Source: Cladosporium sp. IMV 00045
Taxonomy: Eukaryota; Ascomycota; Dothideomycetes; Cladosporiales; Cladosporiaceae
Length of the DNA: 18,283 nucleotides
NCBI GenBank assembly: GCA_001931905.2
Contig: MSJI02000108.1
Coordinates: forward strand, 7,895-26,177
Direction: 5' to 3'
This document shows, piece by piece, positions 9,054-18,019 of the stretch (position 1 is the stretch's first letter; the number at the start of each line of letters is the position of its first letter). Made by a program: the position numbers and the translations under genes. The notes under the pieces were generated by a model. It was not told where the DNA came from. It ran no database searches and saw nothing but the letters and a program-made list of their open reading frames with translations.

Positions 9054-10269
9054 TATTTCTGAAGGCCTAGTCACATTGGGCGCATTGGTTGAAGATAGAA
9101 TAGGGAGGGGGATTTGAGTTGAGCCGCATTGACTGTTGCCTTGTTATTATTGTGGTTGCTGGTGTTTGAGAGGTGGTGTTTGTGTTCGAGGTTGGGCACA
9201 TGTACATGTATGGAGGATGTCGGGAGATTCGAGATGTGATGACCTTCTCGAGGCTGCATGGACGGTCGTCGACGAAACTGACTTGCCTGACTTACCTACA
9301 TGGACGTTTTCGAAATCGCGGGATCGAACCTTCTGGCGCAGGGCATTTGAACGGGTCACTTGGGAGTGCTCTCGTATAACCGCTTAGCAATATCGTATAT
9401 AATACAGCAAGGCTGTCAACTGTCCAAGGGCAGAAGCCATCAGCACCCCTCATCAGGAAGGTAAGACTGAGGCTGCAAGCAGAATGACTGGATGATGTGA
9501 TTACGAGTAATGTGAGTCGACGGATACGGGCTCGAATCAAGGCGGACTAATAACGAACAGGACAAAACACAGGGATCGGGAAGAGTCATCAGATAGCAGT
9601 AGCAGGAGATAGGCGGGCTCGCCATGCTTATCAGTGATGGCGCAAGATGCGTCTGTGTGTGGTCTGGTATGGGTGGATGGGGGAGTTATGCACCCCGGAC
9701 TTTTGGGTGAGAAGAATGGTGTGTTGGTTGGGGAGGGATCTTGCATTGATTGATGAAAGGAGGGGTTGTGTCACCTTGGATGTCGTTCTTCTGTTCGTGT
9801 AGGTGGGTTGCTGTCTGAGATGGCTGCCTGAGCCACCGGTGAAGGAAAGCGCTTAGACCGTGATGGTTTGTGAAGGTGGTGGGCTTTGTTGATAGGATAG
9901 AGTAGGACGGAGGTGGTGGATTACAAGTACCTTAAATGCTTCACCTTGATGATGGGCGGTGACGGGTGGGTTGAGGATAATCAATCCGCCTAGAGCTGGC
10001 TGACAGACGAGCGTGTGGCGTAGGCACGTGTCAAGGAGTTGAGGGCCAGCTGAGATGGCAGCAGCAAGAGGGTGACCATTTTGCGCGAGTCGTAGTCGAG
10101 ATTGCCGGTCATGCACAAATCGATACATATGTCATTTACTTCTACACCGGAGAAAGAGAAGAATCGAGTGACTTAGAAACGACGTACCTACATTTACGTG
10201 AAATGCTCTCTTACGTGCCGTACCTCTTACGAGTATAGAGTGCAGCAACCAACGCAGCTATCGCGTTAT

Positions 10270-10980
10270 CGCAAGGCGAACAGAGCTCTCTCCCTCCTCC
10301 CTCTACTACTGGCCCAGCTCTCCCCAGCTTTCGGTCGGGGCCAGCGGCGCATACATCACTTGCTTGAACTCTCCAAGCAACCCTACCCAAAACCTACTAC
10401 TCTCCCTACGCATCTCCATCTTTGCCGCCACGCCTTTGCATGCTCGACCGACCGACCGACTCTTCTTCTTCCTTTCTTTCTTCCATCTTCATTCATTACA
10501 ACACATACAACCAAATCCATCTCCCAGCGCAATCCTCTTCTCACACGCTCCCTACCCGCCGCTTGCTCTATCTCTCTATCTCTGGACCGCTGCGTGACTC
10601 GATCATCATCGCCCGACTCACCGCGCACGCACGTTACCCTTGCGACATATCACGAGCATCGCCACGCCTGTCTCACCACCCCGTCTCTACCCGTTTCTTT
10701 TGACGTCGCCGTCCATCCGCAGTCACTGCCCTGCTTGTACCCTTCTCGACTGCCATCACCTATACCGTCACATCGCACCACTTCGCCGACCGCCCTTCAG
10801 GGTCCAACATCACTCTTCGTGCGACAACACCACTGTCTCTGCCGCTTTTCACCCCAAACCAATCACCGCCTATGCACCCATCTACTCGACCCGATTCGCG
10901 CACGATCGCATAGTCAACAGCCGACCTCAGACTCGACATACATAGGAGGAGGACCCACTCGGCGATAGAAGTGGTATAGA
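10270..10980 (+). promoter_or_regulatory. Pyrimidine-rich promoter/leader region of ATG1
   Basis: The + strand here is strongly C/T-biased, with tracts such as CTCTCCCTCCTCCCTC near 10290 and TTCTTCTTCCTTTC near 10465. CT-rich tracts just upstream of transcription starts are usual in ascomycete genes. If transcription starts early in this region, the leader would contain ATGs at 10440 (frame to 10703) and 10872 (13 codons, ending 10913) before the main start at 11011. No TATA box was identified with confidence and no transcript data are available here. Confidence 0.45.
10872..10913 (+). promoter_or_regulatory. Candidate 13-codon uORF before ATG1
   Basis: An ATG at 10872 opens a 13-codon frame closed by TAG at 10911-10913, leaving 97 nt to the ATG1 start. 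Its context is weak (C at -3), whereas the ATG1 start has A at -3 and G at +4. It would matter only if the transcript begins upstream of it, which the sequence cannot show. Confidence 0.25.
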
Positions 10981-11010
10981 CGGACAGACAGACACACGGA
11001 TCCACACATC

Positions 11011-14000
11011 ATGGCGACACCACGAGCGCCTCCGGCTGCTGTGAGCCGTCGCCCACCGCCACCGCAGAATCCCGAACAAGAACCTGATGAGATCGTTGGG
11101 GACTTCAGGCGTGGCAAGGAGATTGGTAAGGGAAGCTTTGCGACGGTCTACCTTGCTCAACATAGGGTATGTTCCTTTTCTTCGTATCGCTGGATCAAAT
11201 CTGGACAGATATGCTCAAAGCGAGTCGCTTATCGCATTGGAGCTTCAACAAATGCTTGAGATGCTCATCGCTAACAACCGCAACAGAAGAAGAAATCCTA
11301 CGCTGCTGTCAAGGTCGTCCAAATGTCAAAGCTCACCAAGAAACTCAAAGAGAACCTCGACACTGAGATCAGTATCCTCAAGAGCCTACAACATCCTCAC
11401 ATCGTTGCCATGTTCAGCCTGGTGGAGAAACCTGTGCATTTCTACCTTATTATGGAGTACTGCCAGCTTTCGGATCTTTCGCAGTTTATGAAGAAGCGAT
11501 CGAGCTTGACGAACTGGCCTGAAACGGCCGACATCTTCAAGAAATATCCTAATCCTGCCACTGGTGGCCTTCACGAAGTACTGGCACGTCACTTCTTGAA
11601 GCAGATCGCAAGCGCACTGGAATACCTACGTGGAAGAAACCTCATTCATCGCGACATCAAACCTCAGAACCTCCTACTCAATCCTTCACCTGCCTACATG
11701 TCAAGGCAGCCTCCTGAAGACGTCCCCCTAGCGGCAAGCGAACATTCGCTTGTGCCAACAGTCGGTGTCGCGTCTCTACCTATGCTCAAAATTGCCGACT
11801 TCGGATTTGCCCGCCACTTGCCTTCGACATCCATGGCTGAAACACTTTGCGGATCACCTCTTTACATGGCACCTGAAATTCTTCGCTATGAGAAATACGA
11901 CGCCCGCGCTGACCTCTGGTCGGTCGGCACTGTACTGTACGAGATGGTCGTGGGAAAGCCTCCATTCAGAGCGCAGAATCACGTGGAACTCTTGCGCAGG
12001 ATCGAGAAGATCAACGATGTAATCACATTTGACAAGAACCTCATCATCGGACGCGACATGAAGACTGTAATACGGAAGCTGCTCAGGAAGAGCCCGATCG
12101 ATCGCGTATCCTACGAAGACTTCTTCCGAGATCCTGTTATAACTGGCGACATCCCGGGTCTTGTGGGAGAAGATCGTCCACAAACAAAGGTTCGACCAAC
12201 GCCAGATCCTGAAGTTTCAGAGCTTAGCAGGCGAATGGCGAAACAAGCGATCAATGCACCTACGGAAGACGCGCCAACTCCCGAGCCCAGTGCTCAACCA
12301 TCATTTCCACAAGAAGAGGCATCCGAGCGAACTTCTCCCAGGAGGCCTTCGATTCAAGAAACAAGGCTACCATCAGCTGATGAGACAGGCCGTAAAAGGT
12401 CGTTGGGTAGCCACGAGCAGACCGGCACTGCACCACGTGATATTCAACGGCGTACCAGCCAGCGTGAACGACGTCCGAGTATTGTCGCCCATGCTACTGC
12501 TCCTGGGCGACAGGAGCTCTACGCTGGGCCTTCAAACACCGCTCCCAGCACTGGCCAAAGGTTGGAGCGCCGTGCGTCGCGCGCATCACCTCTGTCAGGT
12601 CCGCCTATGGTTCGTGAGCAGAGCGTCGAAGCGGAAAAGGCTCAGAATGAGCGTGCAGCGCAGCGTTCAGGCAGAGAAAAGACAGCGCAGGATATTGCCT
12701 TTGAGAAGGAGTACGTGGTGATTGAGAAGCGTCAAGTCGAGGTAAACGCCTTCGCTGATGAGCTCGACGCAAACGCCCAGCGCGGCGCACCGCAATCGCA
12801 AGGCGCCATGATTCGCAGAGCGACGACACAGGGTCAACCTAATTCTCCCACCGGAGCGCAACCTTCAAGCCCATCTCGCGGCATGCAGATGATGACTGGG
12901 AGACAACCGCATCATCGGACTGGTTCATTCGAGAGGCGCTACGTCCCCAGCCCCCAGTCGGCTACGAATATGCTGACCAAGGCTCTAAACGCGGCAAACG
13001 TGCGCCTGTTCGGTGCACTTGGTACTTCACCGCCTTTCGGAAAGGTAGCGTCGCCACCACCCGGATATGGAACTTACCCTACGTATCCCACGACTCAGAC
13101 ACCACTGATGCTAGGAGATGGCACCGAAGCAAAGGCACCAGTTGATGAAGACGCTAAGATTGTCAGAATCGTTGAAGATGCTGGTCACCGCAGTGATGTT
13201 GTTTTTGGGTTCGCCGAAGTGAAATACCGCCAGCTTCTACCGGCCACTCCATCGGCACAGGATGGACTTGGAATTCAGCAGATTGGCAATCCAGAAGCTG
13301 GCTTGGATGGGTCCGGCAACGAGGAAGACAAAGACATGACCACCATTGCCATTGTTGGCGTGGCCGAGGAAGCCTTGGTGTTATATGTCAAAACTCTTTC
13401 CATCCTCGCCAAGACCATTGATCTGGCAGGCTTCTGGTGGAGCAAGCAGCAGAATCGCAACGGCGATGTCACTGGTGCTTCTCCTCGCTCAAGCCCTGCG
13501 CCTTCATCAGACACCAGCAAGCGCATGAACAACGTTGTCCAGTGGGCTCGCAATCGTTTCAACGAGTGCCTGGAGAAATCCGAAATTGTCGGCCTTCGAC
13601 TCGTTGAAGCGCAGAAGATGCTCCCTTCGGATCATCCTGGAAATCCCAACAACCACGCCACCGCCTCCAACGCAAGCGGGACCGGCGCATCAGTCAACAC
13701 CTCCCGCGATCAAATCCAGCTCACCACAGACGTCACAGCTGAGAAGCTCATGTTCGAGCGCGCTGTCGAAATGAGCCGCGCGTCGGCGCTTAACGAGCTC
13801 GTCGGCGGCGAAGAACTGGCGGACTGCGAACTGGGCTATGTCACGAGCATCATGCTGTTCGAGGCCGTTCTCGAAAGCGAAGACGAGCCTCTCATGCGCA
13901 AGCCGAGTGCGAAGAAAGATGTGCCCGGCGATGAGGCTGTGATTGGTTTGGACGGCGAGGATCGGGCTACGGTCGTGAAGCGTAAGTTTTTCTTGCAGTT

Positions 14001-14282
14001 CAGATACCCTGTACATCGACGAAGAATGACTAACTTATCAATCTCACAGTGATAGAAGGCGCTCGCAACCGCTTGTCCATTCTGAGGAAGAAAATCGCCG
14101 CCCAACAACAAGCCCAGATTCAAGCTCAGCAACAGCAGCAGTCGACGCAGACTCAGCAGAAACGCTCAAGCGTCTCCTCCGTTTCTAGCTCTGTACCGAA
14201 ATCCAGCCCGCTTGCTCAACCTGCCGAAACTGGGTCTGGCATTACAGGCACGGCTGTGGGAACTTCGCCGCGACAGCAGTAG
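11011..14282 (+). CDS. ATG1: Autophagy-initiating serine/threonine kinase Atg1 (ULK1 homologue)
   Basis: This kinase starts autophagosome formation with Atg13 and Atg17. Exons are 11011-11166, 11287-13981 and 14050-14282, giving 1027 residues, within the usual range for filamentous fungi. Kinase landmarks are complete: Gly-rich loop IGKGSFATV 38-46, Lys61, HRD 173-175 with N180, DFG 223-225, and activation segment ETLCGSPLYMAPE 237-249, where T238 matches the autophosphorylated Thr of yeast Atg1. The long insert between HRD and DFG is typical of fungal Atg1. The disordered middle (about 310-660) has four RRxS motifs ending at S407, S443, S450 and S483, and YVVI at 528-531, which matches the Atg8-interacting YVVV of yeast Atg1. 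About 671-955 is the C-terminal Atg13-binding (tandem MIT) region. A Gln-rich tail begins at 969. Only the joined exons give an unbroken kinase fold. The start context is strong. Confidence 0.96.
11167..11286 (+). other. ATG1 intron 1 (120 nt)
   Basis: Donor GTATGT at 11167-11172, branch CTAAC at 11271-11275, acceptor CAG at 11284-11286, phase 0. Splicing joins YLAQHR to KKKSYAAVKVV, placing the catalytic Lys61 at the normal distance from the Gly-rich loop. Confidence 0.93.
13982..14049 (+). other. ATG1 intron 2 (68 nt)
   Basis: Donor GTAAGT at 13982-13987, branch CTAAC at 14030-14034, acceptor CAG at 14047-14049, phase 1. Splicing continues VVK into LIEGARNRLSILRKK, the conserved Arg/Lys-rich end of fungal Atg1. 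Without splicing the frame ends soon after 14040. Confidence 0.9.
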
Positions 14283-14540
14283 AGTGGCTGATGCTGTTTT
14301 GTGGTACTTCGACATGGCCTGACATCGACTCGACGTTTTCGGAAACCCTTTCGACTTGAGATTCTTCTGCATTCGGACCAAAGCGGCGCCTTATGTGCAA
14401 CTATCTTCTTCTTCTCCTTCCGGAACCCCTTTTTGTAATTGCTTTTTTACCCTGGTTGTGTTTAGGCGCTGTCTGTAGATTCATGGCACATGGCTTATAT
14501 TAACGACTCAGGGACTGGTGGACAGGTGTTTTCACACGGT

Positions 14541-14573
14541 AACAACAAGAACAACAACAACAGCAGCAGCAGC
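14541..14573 (+). repeat. AAC/AGC trinucleotide microsatellite
   Basis: A run of AAC-type triplets (one AAG interruption) passes directly into four AGC-type triplets, about 33 nt in all, within the presumed ATG1 3' region. It is directly visible and probably length-variable between strains. Confidence 0.85.
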
Positions 14574-15189
14574 ATTATCTGTTTGGCTCCAACCGGCGTT
14601 CCTCTGTTTTGCTTCGCCCAGCGGTTTTCGGAAGTTGAGGAACAACAGGTTTGGTTTGGCGCTTCTTTTTGCCTGCTTTTCCACTTACCTGAGATTGATC
14701 GGCGTTCCGTTCTATTCCGTTGGTCGCTTTTGGAATGCAGCATTTTGGTCGGGGTTTGGGATTCTGATTTGGATGGGTCTTTTTGGAGAGAAGGGGAAAG
14801 GGATGGAAGGATAGTTGAGGGAACACAACACAAAACATAACCATTGGAGCTTTTGATTCACGGGGAACACGATATACATGACTATCACACACTGATTTTT
14901 CTTCGACTGAGGGATTCAATGCATTTTTACCATCCCATCCAAAAACCCCTTGCGCAGTTTGTTTTCCCGTGCCTTGCCATTCTATCAACTAAGCTCGACT
15001 CCGGAGCACTTTGTTCAGCCACTCACCAGTATCCGTAACAAACATCAATTCCTTGCCATTTCACTGTTTCTTAGGTCATTCGCCTCTCTGTTTGTCAATG
15101 TGGTGGAGTTCGAGTTACATCGGAATTAAGTGGGACCCCGATTTGAAGCTTATCGTCTGCGCCGCTTAGCAGCGGGACTTGCGCTGGTT

Positions 15190-15197
15190 GGAGTCAT
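15190..15197 (-). promoter_or_regulatory. Candidate Gcn4/CPC1-type site before P5CR
   Basis: GGAGTCAT reads ATGACTCC on the minus strand, close to the ATGACTCAT target of the general amino-acid control bZIP factor (Gcn4 in yeast, CPC1/CpcA in moulds). It lies about 150 nt before the start of a proline-synthesis gene, where such control would make sense. One short imperfect match is weak evidence. Confidence 0.3.
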
Positions 15198-15345
15198 TGC
15201 CAGTGAACTGACAACGAATATAAACCCAACCCAAACTCGGGCAAAAAAGAAACAAAAGGCAAACTTTGGAACTACTGCTTATCAGCTCCAAACAGAAAAA
15301 AAGATCCCACTCCCAAGAAAAAACAAAATTATCAACACAGCAACC

Positions 15346-16284
15346 ATGGCACCCTCCCTCTCCACCGCGCAAATCACCTTCATCGGCGGCGGCAACATGG
15401 CCTCGGCCATCATCGGCGGCCTGCTGGCACGCTCCATCCCCGTCGAGAACCTCTCCGCCTCGGAGCCCTGGGACGTCAACAGGAACAAACTGGCCGCGCA
15501 GGGCCTGCGCGTCAGCGCCTCCAACACCTCCTTCTCTTCCACCGCCGACGTGGCGATCTTGGCCGTCAAACCGCAGGTCGCGCGGGACGTTTGTCGCGAA
15601 CTGGGAGAGAGTTGGAAGGGTTGCGAGAAGTTGCCGCTGGTGATTAGTATTGCGGCGGGAATCAGGTTGGGGGAGTTGAAGGCTTGGTTTATGGAGGGTT
15701 TGGGGGGTAGGGTTCCGCCTATTGTGCGCACGATGCCGAATACGCCTGCGCTGGTGGGCGAGGGGGCCACGGGGCTTTTTGCGGGTGAGGAGGTTAGTGG
15801 CGAGGAGAGGGAGTTGACGGGGAAGTTGATGGAGAGTGTTAGTAAGGCCGCGGAGTGGGTGGAGAGGGAGGAGTTGTTGGATGTTGTTACTGGTATTTCT
15901 GGTGAGTTCTTACTATCTTTCTTCCTGCGAAGTGTCGCAGATTTGACGAACCGACTAAGAAACTAACATTCAACAGGCTCCGGCCCCGCCTACTTCTTCA
16001 TGATGGTCGAATCCCTAATTTCCAGCGCCGTCGCGCAAGGCCTGCCGCTGGAGCAGGCGACGCGCCTCGCCACGCAGACTTGCATGGGAGCCGGTCGCAT
16101 GCTGGTTTCTTCCCCCGAGGAGCCCGCGCAGTTGCGCAGGAATGTCACCAGTCCGAATGGAACCACGCATGCCGCGCTGGAGAGCTTCAGGGCGAGTGGG
16201 TTGGAGGACATTGTTGACAAAGCGGTCAGGGCGGCGGTGCTGAGGAGTGAGGAGTTGGGGAGGAAGATGGCGGAGCAGGCTTGA
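15346..16284 (+). CDS. PRO3: Pyrroline-5-carboxylate reductase (last step of proline synthesis)
   Basis: The enzyme reduces pyrroline-5-carboxylate to L-proline with NAD(P)H. Exons 15346-15901 and 15977-16284 give 287 residues, the usual length. The N-terminal Rossmann fold shows ITFIGGGNMASAIIGG from residue 10, with Gly-x-Gly-Asn-Met as in the family, and AVKPQ at 73-77. The C-terminal dimer domain carries the P5CR signature at about 241-258, including SPNGTTHAALE at 244-254. The ATG at 15346 has an ideal context (ACCATGG) and places the dinucleotide-binding strand close to the N-terminus; the upstream in-phase frame lacks any ATG. No targeting peptide is visible, so the enzyme is probably cytosolic like yeast Pro3. 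Wobble composition swings from C-rich to G-rich within each exon. Confidence 0.96.
15902..15976 (+). other. P5CR intron (75 nt)
   Basis: Donor GTGAGT at 15902-15907, branch CTAAC at 15963-15967, acceptor CAG at 15974-15976, phase 1. Splicing rebuilds the conserved TGISGSGPAYFF of the P5CR family; reading through meets a stop at 15964-15966. Confidence 0.95.
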
Positions 16285-16343
16285 TTGTGCATGGTGAAAG
16301 ATGGGAGGGATTTGGGGAGAGGTACTTCGAATGGAAATGAAAG

Positions 16344-16358
16344 AAAAGTTCGACTTTT
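16344..16358. other. Small inverted repeat in the P5CR 3' region
   Basis: AAAAGT and ACTTTT face each other across TCG, followed by T-rich sequence, 60 nt after the stop codon. It may lie in the 3' UTR or near the poly(A) site. No specific role can be assigned. Confidence 0.35.
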
Positions 16359-17022
16359 TGTTTTTCCTTTCTAGTCAGGAAGTCTGCGTTTTCAATGATC
16401 GATGTACGGATCATGGGTTTGAACGATAGTTCGAAAGAATGATCATCTGAGGAACTATTTTATTGGGACGAGCGCAGTGTCTTGTGACCCATTCGATCAA
16501 TTCACTGCCTCACACGCATATCATATAGTCTCCAAGGCCATCGTATATGCTGCCGCTGGCCCAGAAATATTATACGACATGAAGAAAACGAACGATGCTA
16601 TAAGTCAATGCTATTATCAGCCCAAGTGGAAGACAAAAGCTACATGTGTTTGAGCGTGAAGAAGGTTGATATCAGGGACATAAAAATTGGGAGCAACAAC
16701 GACTGGACTTATGCTACCAGTTTTGTGTACGACATTTGCCCTTCGAACATAAAATTATTGCTAGTAGTACACCGCACGCGACACGGGCAGATCTGATGTG
16801 AGTTACTCCGGGGACAGTGCGATTCCTTCGAGATTGTCGGTGTGAGATCTTTAGATAAGATGCGGAATGTATCGAGTGGGTCAGGGCATACCGCCTTTTT
16901 TGCAGACGATGAGATAAGGTGAAATCCTGGTATTCATCAGCTGTATCGCAGTCATACGAATAGCCAAGAGGTCGGACTCTTCAGCACATCATCAGGACGC
17001 AGTTTGCCGCAATCCGTAGACT

Positions 17023-17049
17023 GCAAGGCGTTCTATAATATCGCCTTGC
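17023..17049. other. 8-bp perfect inverted repeat, followed by a second small hairpin
   Basis: GCAAGGCG (17023-17030) and CGCCTTGC (17042-17049) pair perfectly across 11 nt. A second stem, CGGAC/GTCCG with a 6-nt loop, follows at 17073-17088. They lie about 850 nt before the IRE1 start, outside any supported gene. Confidence 0.5.
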
Positions 17050-17690
17050 CCAGACAGGGCCACGGTATGGACCGGACTGATTGGTCCGAAGAAGACCAGA
17101 CGCTAATAAGTGCTGCATCCTTGGGAACGCCCGGCACACGAGCATCCTGGCGTCAAGGCGTTGTTTTTGCTTTGTGCCGACGTGAGGTTTCTTTTTCTTT
17201 CCATGACGATCCGGTGCAAGCGAGCCTCAGCGATACAGTAGTATATAGTCGAGCCCTTATGGTGCCCTTCCTTACTCGTCTTCTGCCGCGCGTGCAAGTC
17301 GCAGGGGTGTCGATCTTGCATTCAGGGCTCGTGAAAAAGTGGTGAGTGGCATGGCATGCTCGGGTCACGCGAGGTTTGCAGAAGAGCATGCCTGTGTTGG
17401 AAGGAATGCCTCACGTGATTTGCTTCGACAGTATACTCAGCCGTTAATGGAAGTAGGCTGGCAGGGTAAATACATGTGTAGTCTCGTGTGCTATCTCTCA
17501 GCCGTTAATCTGACAGAGTTTAAATGTCGCCAGGCCAGACCGGGCAACGGCAGCATCGGCAACGGTTTTCTCTTGCCCCACGGAGACGAACCAGGGTGAG
17601 AACCCTGAAAGACACACACGACCATCTTTCTAGTTCTATTGAGTGTCTAGTGTGTTGGTCCAAGCAGGCCTGACTCGAGACCCGCAAAGC

Positions 17691-17716
17691 AGCAAGCAAG
17701 CAAGCAAGCAAGCAAG
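17691..17716 (+). repeat. AGCA tetranucleotide microsatellite
   Basis: About six and a half AGCA units lie roughly 190 nt before the IRE1 start, so probably in its promoter or leader. The repeat is directly visible; its length is likely to vary among isolates. Confidence 0.85.
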
Positions 17717-17899
17717 GGCTCTCTCAGCCTGTGGTGGTGCATCATCCTCCGCACAACTCAGAACTGGCCTGGGCACCAACCCGCTTATTGTATCGGAGCG
17801 CGCCCTGCCTTCACCACCACCCTCTCTTCCTCTTATTATTAACCACCACCACCTTCACTACTGAGCCACACATCATTAAATACCGCCCTACGAGCGTCT

Positions 17900-18019
17900 A
17901 TGGCGACATGTCGCCGGGACCACCAATACGCCTTCGAGATGTTCTGTGGACTACCCTCCTCGTCCCCATCGCAGTCGCTCTGCAGCAGCAGCCTGACGAT
18001 GCCTATAACACCCAAATGA
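17900..18019 (+). promoter_or_regulatory. Out-of-frame ATG and 39-codon frame overlapping the IRE1 start
   Basis: An ATG at 17900, eight bases before the presumed IRE1 ATG, opens a different frame that ends at TGA 18017-18019, inside IRE1. Its context has T at -3 and G at +4; the IRE1 ATG has G at -3 and T at +4, so neither is clearly better. If the leader includes it, scanning ribosomes would partly miss IRE1. Confidence 0.35.

Larger units (their letters stand above)
8120..11010. other. Intergenic region between the ABC transporter and ATG1
   Basis: About 2.9 kb without a supported gene. In order it holds the transporter 3' region, with small hairpins at 8310-8335; a decayed tandem repeat array at about 8353-8747; unique sequence to about 10190, including a GGAGCCGGCTCC palindrome at 9042-9053 and a CACGTG at 10025-10030; and a long pyrimidine-rich stretch running into the ATG1 start. 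The 256-codon open frame at 10198-10968 starts at GTG, contains no ATG and is Ser/Pro/Leu/His-rich as expected from CT-rich DNA, so I do not call it a gene. Minus-strand frames at 9292-9540 and 9853-10128 are unrecognised. Confidence 0.6.
14283..15345. other. Intergenic region between ATG1 and P5CR
   Basis: About 1.06 kb holding the ATG1 3' region and the promoter of the proline gene. No gene is supported; open frames on both strands show no conserved sequence. The first part is T/G-rich on the + strand with T-rich tracts near 14430-14450, a plausible 3' end. A microsatellite lies at 14541-14573, and a GAGTCA site at 15191-15196 faces the P5CR gene. The open frame that runs in phase into P5CR from 15130 has no ATG before 15346. 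Confidence 0.6.
16285..17907. other. Intergenic region between P5CR and IRE1
   Basis: About 1.6 kb without a supported gene. It begins with the P5CR 3' region and ends with the IRE1 promoter, whose last 100 nt are rich in CCACCA and CTCTTCC. In between are an 8-bp inverted repeat at 17023-17049, a CACGTG at 17412-17417, a 13-nt direct repeat (CTCAGCCGTTAAT) at 17436 and 17497, and an AGCA microsatellite. The 113-codon frame at 17004-17345 has no recognisable domain and lies among hairpins; I do not call it. Confidence 0.6.

Noticed and set aside
9310..9360. tRNA-like T-arm (GGTTCGATCC) on the minus strand
   Set aside because: The flanking bases do not form the required 5-bp T-stem and no acceptor stem or anticodon arm could be found nearby.
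10198..10968. 256-codon open frame upstream of ATG1
   Set aside because: It starts at GTG, contains no ATG, and its Ser/Pro/His/Leu-rich translation is what CT-rich leader DNA gives by chance.
14490..14840. Overlapping 98-116 codon frames after ATG1
   Set aside because: They lie in the presumed 3' region, span a microsatellite and show no conserved sequence in any frame.
17004..17345. 113-codon plus-strand open frame before IRE1
   Set aside because: No recognisable motif; it overlaps inverted repeats and has no intron signals or conserved features.
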